Shown: positions 22,786 through 32,811 of the stretch, piece by piece
Layout of the letters: each line of letters opens with the position of its first letter
Numbering within the stretch: position 1 is the first letter of the stretch
Assembly: GCA_902603555.1 (NCBI GenBank)
Contig: CACKVD010000005.1
Location: 1 to 64,000 of the forward strand
Source of the DNA: an uncultured Pelagibacteraceae bacterium
GTDB lineage: Bacteria > Pseudomonadota > Alphaproteobacteria > Pelagibacterales > Pelagibacteraceae
Direction: 5' to 3'
DNA length: 64,000 nucleotides
Translations under genes and position numbers: made by a program
The notes under the pieces: generated by a model
What the model was told of the DNA's origin: nothing
Databases searched by the model: none
The model's input: the letters and a program-made list of their open reading frames with translations, nothing else

Positions 22786-23325
22786 AATTTCTTCTATTTT
22801 TTTGATTAACTTATTTGATGTTGGGCTTGTAAATGACGAAAAGGTATCATGTATTTTACCTTCTTTATTGATCAAAATTTTATGAAAATTCCATTTAGGG
22901 ATTGCAGATTTTCCATGATTTTTTTTTGCCCATTTAAATATTGCATGTGCATTTTCACCTTTTACATCTGTAATAGTTGATAATGGAAAATCTATACTAA
23001 AGTTAATTTCACAAAACTTTTTAACGTCTTCATCATTTTTTTTTTCTTGATTAAAAGAATTGGAGGGTATACCAAATACAACTAAACCTTTTGCGCTATA
23101 TTTCTCCCATAATTCTTGTAAATCTGTATATTGTTTAGTAAAGCCACAGTAGCTAGCTGTATTTACAAGTAAGACGGCTTTATTTTTATATTTGTCAAAA
23201 TTGATTATTTCACCACTTATACTTTCGATGTTAAAATCAAAGAAAGTTTTTTCATAATCAGCCATTGATGTATTCTTAAAAAAAAACATTATTATTGTAA
23301 ATCCTATTATTAAAATTTTATTCAT
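22780..23325 (-). CDS. Glutathione peroxidase family protein (Cys form) with signal/anchor peptide
   Basis: LVNTASYCGFTKQYTDLQ, KWNFHKILINKEG; hydrophobic N-terminus. Confidence 0.93.
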   Translation of the reverse strand: MNKILIIGFTIIMFFFKNTSMADYEKTFFDFNIESISGEIINFDKYKNKAVLLVNTASYCGFTKQYTDLQELWEKYSAKGLVVFGIPSNSFNQEKKNDEDVKKFCEINFSIDFPLSTITDVKGENAHAIFKWAKKNHGKSAIPKWNFHKILINKEGKIHDTFSSFTSPTSNKLIKKIEEIL

Positions 23326-23333
23326 CTATGAGG

Positions 23334-24506
23334 TTATTTGTTAGGAGTCAATAATATCAGAAAGTAACCGGCTAATGTTGATAATAATGACCCAGTTAAC
23401 ACACCAATTTTTACACCATCCATATATTGCATATTTTCAACAAATGCTAAATTTCCAACAAAAAGACTCATTGTAAAACCAATACCAGTAAGAATTCCAA
23501 CACCATAAAGATTAAACCAGTTAGTATTATTTGGCATTTGTGCAATTTTCATTTTTATTGATACATAAGAGAAAACAAAAACACCTAATTGTTTACCAAC
23601 GAATAATCCTAATAATATTCCTAATGGTACTTTATCTAACAACGATGAAAAGGATAAACCATCTAAAGACACTCCAGCATTAGCAAAAGCAAATAACGGC
23701 ATTATACAAAATGCAACGTAAGGACTTATTGCGTGCTCAACTTTAATTAATAATGAAAAATCTTTCTCTTTGTCTCTGTGAGGTATTGTCATTGCTAATA
23801 ACACACCAGCTATTGTTGCATGTATTCCTGAATTATGTGTAAAATCCCACAAAAATAGACCAACTATAAGATAAGGTAAGAATTTTTTAATATTAAACTT
23901 ATTGATAATTAATAAAATAATAAATGCGACAAGCATTAATATTAAATATTTTATACTTAAATCACCTGAATAAAATAAAGCTATAATTACTATTGCACCT
24001 AAGTCATCAATAATCGCAAGAGCGGTTAAAAATACTTTAAGTGATATAGGAACTCTTTTTCCCAAAAGAGATAAAACTCCTAAAGAAAATGCAATATCAG
24101 TAGCTGAAGGTATTGCCCATCCATTTAATGTTGTACTATCATCAAAATTTATGAATACATAAATTAGAGCAGGGACTAACATGCCGCCGACTGCAGCAAT
24201 TATTGGAAGTAAGGCCTGTTTTATATTTGATAATTCACCTTGTAAAAATTCTCTTTTAATTTCTAAAGTAACAAAGAAAAAGAAAATTGCCATTAAAGCA
24301 TCATTAATCCAATGAATTACTGATAATTTTAAACCAAAATCATTTATTCCTATAAATAAATAGTTATTTAAAGTTGAAAAGTAAAGTTCAGATAAATTTG
24401 AGTTACTAATGATTAAAGCTATTATAGCTGCAAATAGTAAAATTAATCCACTTGCAGCCTCAAGTTTAAAAAACCATTTAAAAGGTTTGGATAAGTAATT
24501 AATCAT
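23334..24506 (-). CDS. nhaA: Na+/H+ antiporter NhaA
   Basis: WAIPSATDIAFSLGVLSLLGKRVPISLKVFLTALAIIDDLGAI. Confidence 0.96.
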   Translation of the reverse strand: MINYLSKPFKWFFKLEAASGLILLFAAIIALIISNSNLSELYFSTLNNYLFIGINDFGLKLSVIHWINDALMAIFFFFVTLEIKREFLQGELSNIKQALLPIIAAVGGMLVPALIYVFINFDDSTTLNGWAIPSATDIAFSLGVLSLLGKRVPISLKVFLTALAIIDDLGAIVIIALFYSGDLSIKYLILMLVAFIILLIINKFNIKKFLPYLIVGLFLWDFTHNSGIHATIAGVLLAMTIPHRDKEKDFSLLIKVEHAISPYVAFCIMPLFAFANAGVSLDGLSFSSLLDKVPLGILLGLFVGKQLGVFVFSYVSIKMKIAQMPNNTNWFNLYGVGILTGIGFTMSLFVGNLAFVENMQYMDGVKIGVLTGSLLSTLAGYFLILLTPNK

Positions 24507-24508
24507 AT

Positions 24509-24967
24509 TTAAATTAAGTCTTTAACGAAAAGTTCAACATCTTTCAATGTTTCATAAAAGCTAAATAATAAAAATTCTAAGTTTGGAAAAAAAACATATA
24601 GTGATAATTTAAAAGTATCTAATATAATCACAAAACCAATGATAGAAATTATTGCAACCAAAATATATGATAAAAATTTTGAAAATGTAAAAGTTGATTT
24701 AGGTTGATATTTTACTATTTCAGAACCTGTATTATTCTTTGAATAAATCATAGTTTTTTTTTCTTGCTTAGGTAATGTTTTTTGAGGTTTTGAAAGTAAT
24801 TTGTCTTTTTTTGGAGTTGGTTTTTGAATTTTTTTTGTAACTTCATCATTTTTATTAAAAAACCATGTTTCATCACATGAGCCACATTTAAGTAACCTTC
24901 CTTTTTCTGGTATTAGATTTTCTGCAACCTCAAACTTTTTTTCCCCACATGGACATGTAATTATCAT
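24509..24967 (-). CDS. MJ0042-type zinc-ribbon domain membrane protein
   Basis: MIITCPCGEKKFEVAENLIPEKGRLLKCGSCDETW with four cysteines plus a C-terminal TM helix. Confidence 0.75.
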   Translation of the reverse strand: MIITCPCGEKKFEVAENLIPEKGRLLKCGSCDETWFFNKNDEVTKKIQKPTPKKDKLLSKPQKTLPKQEKKTMIYSKNNTGSEIVKYQPKSTFTFSKFLSYILVAIISIIGFVIILDTFKLSLYVFFPNLEFLLFSFYETLKDVELFVKDLI

Positions 24968-25061
24968 AAGCTCTTATATAGCAGATTCTAATAAAAATTC
25001 CTTTATTTTAGCTATCTTTATAGTTTGAAATAATTAATAAGTGCTGTATTAGTACATCACT

Positions 25062-25138
<77 letters not shown>

Positions 25139-25143
25139 TTATT

Positions 25144-25425
25144 ATGAAAAAAGCCAAAATATACATTCCAAACAAAAGTCCAATGCAATCAGGTTTTGGT
25201 AAAACTGATAAATGGATACTAGAATTTGAAACCAAAGACAGCACAGTAAATCCTTTAATGGGGTGGGAAAGTTCTAATGATACCTTTACTGAATTAAAAT
25301 TGGAATTTTCTACAAAAGATCTTGCCATAAATTATGCAAAAAAAATGAAAATTGATTATGAATTAATTGAACCAAAAAAAAGAAAAATTGTTAAGAAATC
25401 TTATGCAGATAATTTTTTAAATTAA
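25144..25425 (+). CDS. ETC complex I subunit, NDUFS4/NuoQ-like
   Basis: MKKAKIYIPNKSPMQSG...WILEFE...NPLMGWESSNDTFTELKLEF. Confidence 0.88.
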   Translation: MKKAKIYIPNKSPMQSGFGKTDKWILEFETKDSTVNPLMGWESSNDTFTELKLEFSTKDLAINYAKKMKIDYELIEPKKRKIVKKSYADNFLN

Positions 25426-25429
25426 TTAT

Positions 25430-26428
25430 ATGTTCAAATTTTTTACAGATAAAAGATGGCATTTATGGAGTATTGGAGGAACAATCCTTATCCTAGTTGC
25501 TACTTGGTATCAGGTTCAACTAGATGTTCGTATTAATGAATGGTTTGGTGAATTTTATGATACTTTACAAAAAGCTTTAGCCGAACCAGGAGCTGTAACA
25601 GAAAAAGAATTTATTGCATATCTTTTTACATTTGCAAAAATTGCTGCTGTTTACATATTAGTAGTTATTTTTAGCGATTATTTTACGAGTCATTGGACCT
25701 TTAGATGGAGAACAGCCATGGCTAACTTTTATCATGATAAGTGGAGTTTCGCTTCATCAATTGAGGGAGCTTCACAGAGAGTACAAGAGGATACACTTAA
25801 GTTTGCACGAATAATGGAAGGTTTAGGAGCTGAACTTTTAAGAAGTATTATGACATTGATTGCATTTACTCCAATTTTGTGGGGTCTATCTAAAAGCATT
25901 ACCGTTCTTCCGTGGATTGGAGAAGTTGATCATGCATTAGTATGGGTTGCAATAATTTCTGCCTTAGGAGGCACTTTTATTTTGGCAACTGTTGGGATTA
26001 AATTACCTGGTATTGAATATGATATACAAAAAGAAGAAGCCGCATATAGAAAAGAATTAGTTCTAGGAGAGGAATTTAAAGAAAATGCTCAACCAGTAAG
26101 AATTGATAACTTGTATGGTGGAGTAAGAAAAATTCATTACAAAATGTATTTTCATTATTTATATTTTAACGCAGTTAAATGGAGTTATTTACAAGGAATG
26201 GTTATTGTTCCTTATCTAGCATTGGCTCCAACAATAGTAACAGGAGCTATTACTTTAGGTTTTGTTCAACAAATTATTAGAGCTTTTGGTAGAGTAGAGA
26301 CTTCACTACAATATTTAGTTAGAAGTTGGCCAATTATAGTTGAATTAATTTCTGTTTGGAAAAGATTAAATGAATTTGAAAATAAACTTAAAATTAATAC
26401 AGAAAATATATCAAAAGAAAAAATTTAA
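25430..26428 (+). CDS. SbmA/BacA-like family transporter
   Basis: Multi-TM; TSHWTFRWRTAMANFYHDKW, EGASQRVQEDTLKFARIMEGLG typical of SbmA/BacA. Confidence 0.88.
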   Translation: MFKFFTDKRWHLWSIGGTILILVATWYQVQLDVRINEWFGEFYDTLQKALAEPGAVTEKEFIAYLFTFAKIAAVYILVVIFSDYFTSHWTFRWRTAMANFYHDKWSFASSIEGASQRVQEDTLKFARIMEGLGAELLRSIMTLIAFTPILWGLSKSITVLPWIGEVDHALVWVAIISALGGTFILATVGIKLPGIEYDIQKEEAAYRKELVLGEEFKENAQPVRIDNLYGGVRKIHYKMYFHYLYFNAVKWSYLQGMVIVPYLALAPTIVTGAITLGFVQQIIRAFGRVETSLQYLVRSWPIIVELISVWKRLNEFENKLKINTENISKEKI

Positions 26429-27378
26429 TGTCTTTAAATAAAGAATTAATTGATAAAATCATAACAGTAACGTCTAGAGCTGCAATATCCTGTCATAAAT
26501 TTGTTGGTAAAAATGACAAAAATAATGCTGACAGAGCTGCCACAGACACAATGAGAAATGAAATTAATAAACTTAAGATTAATGGAGAAGTTGTAATAGG
26601 AGAGGGTGAATTAGATGAAGCTCCAATGTTATTTATTGGTGAAAAATTAGGTGCAGGTGGAAATTTAGATATTGATATAGCAGTCGATCCTCTTGAAGGT
26701 ACGAATTTTGTTGCTAAAAATTTACCTGGAGCGTTATCAGTAATTTCAATAGCAGAAAAAGGAAATCTTTTTAATGCACCTGAAACTTATATGGATAAAC
26801 TTGCAGTTTCAAATAAAGTTCCCAATGATGCAACTGATTTAGATTTTCCACTTGAAAAAAATATAAAAAATTTATCTGATTCATTAAATAAAGATATTAA
26901 AGACATCAATGTCTGTTTGTTAAATCGTCCTAGACACATAAAGATTATTGATGAATTAAAACAAATGAATGTAAAAATGAAATTAATATCTGATGGTGAT
27001 GTCTCTGGAGCATTAATGGTTACAGATGAAAAATACAATGTAGATTTATTCTTAGGAATTGGAGGAGGTCCCGAAGGTGTATTGGCAGCATCAGCTTTAG
27101 ATGCTTATGGTTGTAAGTTTCAAGGTCGATTTATTTTTAATAGTGATAGAGATATTTCCAGAGCAAAACAAATGGGAATAAAAGATTTAAAAAAAAAATA
27201 TAATTTAAAAGAAATTATTAGAGGAGACTCAATATTTTGTGCCACAGGTATTACCAGCGGAGATTTAGTAGATGGTATTGATGTAAAAGATAATATGTAT
27301 ACTACTCAAACGTTAGTTACACACAAAGGCTCAAATATGTGTAATATTGTTATAAGAGAAGACACTATAAAAACTTGA
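26428..27378 (+). CDS. glpX: Class II fructose-1,6-bisphosphatase
   Basis: DRAATDTMR, VVIGEGELDEAPML, AVDPLEGTN, DGDVSGAL, GIGGGPEGVLAA. Confidence 0.96.
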   Translation: MSLNKELIDKIITVTSRAAISCHKFVGKNDKNNADRAATDTMRNEINKLKINGEVVIGEGELDEAPMLFIGEKLGAGGNLDIDIAVDPLEGTNFVAKNLPGALSVISIAEKGNLFNAPETYMDKLAVSNKVPNDATDLDFPLEKNIKNLSDSLNKDIKDINVCLLNRPRHIKIIDELKQMNVKMKLISDGDVSGALMVTDEKYNVDLFLGIGGGPEGVLAASALDAYGCKFQGRFIFNSDRDISRAKQMGIKDLKKKYNLKEIIRGDSIFCATGITSGDLVDGIDVKDNMYTTQTLVTHKGSNMCNIVIREDTIKT

Positions 27379-27413
27379 TAAATATTATATTTTACAATAA
27401 AAGATCCAAATTT

Positions 27414-27488
27414 GGTCCCTTCGTCTATCGGTTAGGACACGTGGTTTTCATCCTCGAAAGAGGGGTTCGATTCCCCTAGGGACCGCCA
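27414..27488 (+). tRNA. tRNA-Glu (anticodon TTC)
   Basis: GGTCCCTTCGTCTATCGGTTAGGAC...GGTTTTCATCC...GGTTCGATTCC...AGGGACCGCCA. Confidence 0.96.
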
Positions 27489-27494
27489 TTATCT

Positions 27495-27746
27495 ATGTCA
27501 TATTGTGTATACATGCTTGTATGTACTTCATCTGTCAAAAAAAGAACATATGTTGGCTACACAAATAATCTCAAAAATAGATTGAAAAATCATAATTCTA
27601 ACAAAGGTGCTAAATATACCAAAGGTAACAAATGGAAGATTATTTATAAAAAGAAATTTTTAACTAAAAAAAAAGCAATGTCTTATGAATATATTTTAAA
27701 ACATGATAGAAAAGAAAGACTTAAAATTTATAATAATTATAAATGA
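27495..27746 (+). CDS. GIY-YIG nuclease-domain protein (UPF0213-like)
   Basis: CVYMLVCTSSVKKRTYVGYTNNLKNRLKNHN...GAKYT; single-domain 83 aa. Confidence 0.9.
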   Translation: MSYCVYMLVCTSSVKKRTYVGYTNNLKNRLKNHNSNKGAKYTKGNKWKIIYKKKFLTKKKAMSYEYILKHDRKERLKIYNNYK

Positions 27747-29848
27747 ATATTTCAATCTTACTTCCTTTTAAAGAAAACTACTCAAATGAAATGGCTGGTG
27801 CCGTATCTCTTTTTGTAAAAGACACAAGCATTATAAGCACATTTAGCAATACAATTCAAATTTTTGGATCTACTAATAGTAAAAAATTTTTGAGTAAAAA
27901 CTACATAAATTTAAAGCAAAAAAAACATTTCTTAAAAAGTGCAAATAAAGAATATGTAAAATCTTTTTTAACCCACCCAAGATTAAAGGAAACTGAAATT
28001 TTAGAAATACATAATAGACCCAATTATATTAAACAAGTCAGACAATTATACAATAAAAAGATTTTTTTATTTTTTCATAATGATCCGTTATCAATGAATG
28101 GTTCAAGAACAGAAAAAGAAAGAGATTATCTAATTAGAAATGTTGATAAAATAATTTTCAATAGCAAATGGTCAAGGGATAGATTTTTTTTAAATTCAAA
28201 ATTTAAAGATATAATGATTAATAAATCAGATATATGTTATCAATCTACAAGTAAAGTTTCATTAAATTTAAAAAAAAAGAAAAATATAATAACTTTTATT
28301 GGAAAATTAAATTCAGCAAAAGGTTTTGATATATTTGGAAATACTATCATTAAAATTTTAGATAAATATAAAAACTGGAAAGCCTATATAATAGGAGATG
28401 AACCAAGAGAAAAAATGGTTTTTAAACATAAAAATATATTAAATCTTGGTTTTAAAAATAACGATTTTATTTTAAATTTGCTTACAAAAGTTAGTATTTC
28501 AGTTGTCTGTTCAAGATGGGAGGAGCCCTTTGGTAGAACTAGCTTAGAGGCTGCAAGTAGAGGTTCTGCTGTAATTATAAGTAACAAAGGTGGCCTACCT
28601 GAAACTTCAAAATCTGCAATTATATTAAAAAGATTAGATGAAAATTATTTGTATAAGGAAATTTCAAATCTTATTCAAAATAAAAAAAGATTATTAAAGA
28701 TACAAAAATTAAATCATAAAAATTTCTTTTTAACTCATAAATACGTTTCAAATATTTTAGATAATATACGTAAAAAATTTATGATTAGTAAAATAAATAT
28801 CCACACTAAAAAGATTCTTAAGATTATGCATGTTACAAATTTTAATTATCGTTTTAATGGTAGATTACATTATAATACAGGTAGGAGATTAAATAATGGT
28901 TTTGTCAGATTAGGTCATAATGTTCTTACAGTCAGTGATAGAGATATATTGCACAATAATAAAAAATTTAATGATCTAGCAGGTTCGAAATCTCTTCAAA
29001 AATCAATTATCAATAATTACACTAATTTTAAACCAGATTTAGTCGTACTTGGCCATGCAGATAATGTTAATTATGAAACTTTAAATTTTATCAAACAAAA
29101 TAAAACTCTAGTTTCACAATGGTTCTTAGATCCGGTCGGAAGACATGGTCCAGATTATACAAATAATAAAAGTAGAATATTAGCTAAACAAGATTATATT
29201 GACTCTACATTTATAACAACCGATCCTAAATCATTAGATTTTGATGTTAATAATAGTTTTTATATGCCAAATCCATGTGATGAATCATTCGAAATTTTAG
29301 AAAATTACAATAAAGTTTGTGATAATGATTTATTTTTTGCAATGAGTCATGGAGTTCACAGGGGTCAGCTTAAAAAAGGTAAAAAAGATGATAGAGAAAT
29401 ATTTATTAATAAACTTATTAAACTAAATAAATCAATTAAATTTGACATCTATGGAATGTATCAAAGTCAACCAATTTGGGCTGATAATTTTTTAAATAAA
29501 GTTTCAAACTCATATATGGGATTGAATTTAAGTAGAGGTAAACCAATTAAATATTACAGTAGTGATAGACTGGCTCAGTTAATGGGCAATGGACTTCTCA
29601 CTTTTGTTGATAAAAGAACATCTTTAAATGACTTTTTTTCAAATAATGAAATTGTTTTTTATAAAGATATCAATGATCTTTCTTATAAAATAAATAAATA
29701 TAAAAAAGATCACAAACAAAGAAAATTGATCGCGAAAAATGGTAAAAAAAAATATTTTAAATATTTCAATTCAACTCTAGTTGCTGATTATATCATTAAA
29801 AAAACCTTGGATACTAATAATAAAAGAAACTTTATATGGGAAAAATAG
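27743..29848 (+). CDS. Two-domain glycosyltransferase: N-terminal GT4-like + C-terminal CgeB/DUF3880-like
   Basis: N-terminal half FIGKLNSAKGFDIFG...CSRWEEPFGRTSLEAASRGSAVI; C-terminal half MHVTNFNYRFNGRLHYNTGRRLNNGFVRLGHNVL...NLSRGKPIKYYSSDRLAQLMGNGLL. Confidence 0.82.
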   Translation: MNISILLPFKENYSNEMAGAVSLFVKDTSIISTFSNTIQIFGSTNSKKFLSKNYINLKQKKHFLKSANKEYVKSFLTHPRLKETEILEIHNRPNYIKQVRQLYNKKIFLFFHNDPLSMNGSRTEKERDYLIRNVDKIIFNSKWSRDRFFLNSKFKDIMINKSDICYQSTSKVSLNLKKKKNIITFIGKLNSAKGFDIFGNTIIKILDKYKNWKAYIIGDEPREKMVFKHKNILNLGFKNNDFILNLLTKVSISVVCSRWEEPFGRTSLEAASRGSAVIISNKGGLPETSKSAIILKRLDENYLYKEISNLIQNKKRLLKIQKLNHKNFFLTHKYVSNILDNIRKKFMISKINIHTKKILKIMHVTNFNYRFNGRLHYNTGRRLNNGFVRLGHNVLTVSDRDILHNNKKFNDLAGSKSLQKSIINNYTNFKPDLVVLGHADNVNYETLNFIKQNKTLVSQWFLDPVGRHGPDYTNNKSRILAKQDYIDSTFITTDPKSLDFDVNNSFYMPNPCDESFEILENYNKVCDNDLFFAMSHGVHRGQLKKGKKDDREIFINKLIKLNKSIKFDIYGMYQSQPIWADNFLNKVSNSYMGLNLSRGKPIKYYSSDRLAQLMGNGLLTFVDKRTSLNDFFSNNEIVFYKDINDLSYKINKYKKDHKQRKLIAKNGKKKYFKYFNSTLVADYIIKKTLDTNNKRNFIWEK

Positions 29849-30789
29849 CCATTATTACTGGAATAAGTGGACAAGACGGATCTTACTTGGCAGAATTATT
29901 AGTAAAGAAAAAATATAAAGTTTATGGAATCCTTAATCCTCAAAAAAAAAAAAATTTAAAAAATTTAAGAAAAATTAAAGAAAAGTTATTATTTAAAAAT
30001 ATAGATATTAATAATTATCAAAAAATTAAAGATCTTATAAGAAAAATTAAACCTTCAGAATTTTATCATCTAGCAGCTCAGAGTTTTATTAATTATAAAT
30101 TTGAGGATGAATTTTTTAAACTTAATCCAAATATTAATGGGACACATTATATACTATCTGCAATAAAACAATTTTCTCCTAAAACAAAATTTTATTTTGC
30201 AGCTTCTTCTGAATTATTTGGTAATGTTAAAAAATCCCCACAAAATGAAGACACTAAATTCAATCCAAGATCAGCATACGGTGTTTCAAAAGTTGCTGGT
30301 TTCTATTTGACTAAAAACTATAGAGAGGCATACAATATTCATGCTTGTTCAGGGATTTTATATAATCATGAGTCTCCAAGAAGAAATGAGAACTTTGTTT
30401 CAAGAAAGATTACAAAAAATTTGTCCTTAATACTAAAAGGTAAAGTTAAGAAAATTCTCTTAGGTAATATTCACTCTAAAAGAGACTGGGGTCATGCTAA
30501 AGACTATGTCTATGCTATGTGGAAAATGATGCAGTTAAAAAAACCTCAAGATTTCGTAATAGGATCAGGAAAAATTCATACTGTAAAAGATTTTATTAAA
30601 TTGGCTTTTAATCATGTAAATCTTAATTATAAAAAATATATCAAAATTGATAGTAAATTATTTAGACCTAATGATAAGGTAATTTTGAAAGCTAATTTTA
30701 ATAAAGCAAAAAGAATACTTAAATGGAGACCAACAATCACTTTTAAATCATTAGTAAAAGAAATGGTTGAATATGATTTAAAAAATTAG
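29836..30789 (+). CDS. GDP-mannose 4,6-dehydratase-like SDR enzyme
   Basis: ITGISGQDGSYLAELL, AASSELFGNV, YGVSKVAGFYL, NHESPRRNENFVSRKIT, RDWGHAKDYV. Confidence 0.92.
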   Translation: MGKIAIITGISGQDGSYLAELLVKKKYKVYGILNPQKKKNLKNLRKIKEKLLFKNIDINNYQKIKDLIRKIKPSEFYHLAAQSFINYKFEDEFFKLNPNINGTHYILSAIKQFSPKTKFYFAASSELFGNVKKSPQNEDTKFNPRSAYGVSKVAGFYLTKNYREAYNIHACSGILYNHESPRRNENFVSRKITKNLSLILKGKVKKILLGNIHSKRDWGHAKDYVYAMWKMMQLKKPQDFVIGSGKIHTVKDFIKLAFNHVNLNYKKYIKIDSKLFRPNDKVILKANFNKAKRILKWRPTITFKSLVKEMVEYDLKN

Positions 30790-30793
30790 ACAA

Positions 30794-31798
30794 ATGACCT
30801 GTAAAGTTCTTATATTAAAAAATGATAGGACTGGTGATTTATTTGTTTCTTTAAACGCTATTAATAAAATAATCAATAAACATTTAAATGAAGATATGGA
30901 TATTTTTCTATCCGATGTTAATCATAAATTTAGTTTTTTATTTCCAAAAATAAATAAAAAAAAAATTTCAATGAATCTATCAATATTTGAAAAAATTAAG
31001 ATCCTTTTTTATTTGTTATTTAATAACGTAAGAACTGTTTACATTTTAACACCTAAAAATTTTTATTATTATTTACCTTTTTTTTTTAGAAAAATTAGAT
31101 TTTATGGAATAACAATCAAATCCAATAAAAGTAGGCCAAGTCTTTTTTTAAAAAAATATCTTTATAAAAGTGCTGAATTAGATCGTATAAATATCAAAAA
31201 AAGAAAATCCTCATATGAAATTCAAAGTAGTTTGATTGATACAAACCTAGATAAAAATTACCTTAGTAATGAAATTTCAATAAAACATACTTTTCTTTAT
31301 CCAAAGAATTTTATCTATTTTCATTATAAACGTAGTTTATTTGAGAATTTGCTTAAATGGGATCTTGATACTATTTGCAAGTTTTTAGAAATACTTAGTA
31401 ACAAATATGAAAACATTTTGTTTTCTTCTGAAATAAATGATCAAAATAAAAACAATTTTTTTTCTAATAGATTTAATACATTTGATTTTATTAACAATAA
31501 AAAGATAGATTTAAATAAAAAAAATATCTTTTTTTTAAAGGATATTGATGGGTCTGATTTATTTGATGCGGTAAAAAAATCTTCTAAAATTATAAGTCCA
31601 GAAGGTATTATAACACATATGGGTTATTATCTTAATAAACCAATATTAGCTTTAATGCACTTCAACCTCACCAAAAGACAAGATTTTATAAGTCAGATAA
31701 TTTCATGCAAAGAGTGGTTTCCGCCAACTAATTATAAGTTTATCGTTTTAAAGAAAAATTTTGATAAATCTATTCAAAAGATATTAAAGAGAATTTAA
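30794..31798 (+). CDS. Glycosyltransferase family 9 / heptosyltransferase-like
   Basis: VLILKNDRTGDLFVSLNAI N-terminus; SGSD-like region SKIISPEGIITHMGYYLNKPILALM. Confidence 0.75.
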   Translation: MTCKVLILKNDRTGDLFVSLNAINKIINKHLNEDMDIFLSDVNHKFSFLFPKINKKKISMNLSIFEKIKILFYLLFNNVRTVYILTPKNFYYYLPFFFRKIRFYGITIKSNKSRPSLFLKKYLYKSAELDRINIKKRKSSYEIQSSLIDTNLDKNYLSNEISIKHTFLYPKNFIYFHYKRSLFENLLKWDLDTICKFLEILSNKYENILFSSEINDQNKNNFFSNRFNTFDFINNKKIDLNKKNIFFLKDIDGSDLFDAVKKSSKIISPEGIITHMGYYLNKPILALMHFNLTKRQDFISQIISCKEWFPPTNYKFIVLKKNFDKSIQKILKRI

Positions 31799-31803
31799 TT
31801 ATT

Positions 31804-32811
31804 ATGAAAAGTAAAATTAAAATTTATTTTCTTGAAAATTCTTTTGACTATAACGGAAATGATCTAAATAGTAATATTATTGGCGGCTCTGAAAAAACTT
31901 TAATTAATATTTCAAGTGAACTCGCAAAAGATAATATATTCGATATTAAAGTTTTTAATAATACTTCAAATTCATCAATTATCAATAATGTAACTTGGAT
32001 GAATATTAATGAAATAAATCAATCTGAACAAGTCAACTATATTATAGCAATGTCTGATGCTAATCTTTTTAAAAAAATACACTGTAAAAATAATTTTTTA
32101 TGGTCTCATAGTGTTCAGTCATTTGAAAAATTTATTAGAAAAAAACAATTAATTCCTTTTTTTAAATATAAACCTGTAATGATTTTGGAAGGTGATTATC
32201 ATTTTAAAACTAGAAGTTTTTTAACGTCTTTTTATGGAAAAAAAATTTTAAAAATTGCTCCTGATAATGATTTTATAAATACAGAAATTGATTTAAATAA
32301 ATTACCTCCTGCAAATGCTATATTCACTACGAAATCTGATAGAAACCTAGATTTTTTGCTTGATGCATGGCATCAAGTTAAAAGAAAAAGTATTCAATCT
32401 AAACTTTTTATAAATCCACCTTATAAATTGACAAATATGAATATCAAAGATGAAGTTTTTTTGAGAATAAAAGGGGAAAAAAAATTATTAATAGAAGATC
32501 TTGTTAATTCTAGAGTTTTCATAACCCCAGGACACAAAACTGAAGTTTTTTGTTTGGCAGCTGAGGAGGCAAGAGAACTTTGTGTTCCTATAGTGACTAT
32601 GGGTTTTGGATCATTATATGAAAGAGTTGAACATGGAATTACAGGATTTGTAGCACAAAATAAAAAAGAGTTCATTGAATTTACAAGTCTTATTTTAAAC
32701 GATAGTAAAACCTATTTTAAGTTGAAAGATAACCTAATAAAAAGAAAAAATTCAAGAAATTATTCGTATGTAAAAAATGATTTAATCAAAATTTTAAAAA
32801 TTAATGACTGA
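31804..32811 (+). CDS. Glycosyltransferase, GT4-like
   Basis: IIGGSEKTLINISSELAKD; VFITPGHKTEVFCLAAEEARELCVPIVTMGFGSLYERVEHGITGFVA. Confidence 0.85.
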   Translation: MKSKIKIYFLENSFDYNGNDLNSNIIGGSEKTLINISSELAKDNIFDIKVFNNTSNSSIINNVTWMNINEINQSEQVNYIIAMSDANLFKKIHCKNNFLWSHSVQSFEKFIRKKQLIPFFKYKPVMILEGDYHFKTRSFLTSFYGKKILKIAPDNDFINTEIDLNKLPPANAIFTTKSDRNLDFLLDAWHQVKRKSIQSKLFINPPYKLTNMNIKDEVFLRIKGEKKLLIEDLVNSRVFITPGHKTEVFCLAAEEARELCVPIVTMGFGSLYERVEHGITGFVAQNKKEFIEFTSLILNDSKTYFKLKDNLIKRKNSRNYSYVKNDLIKILKIND

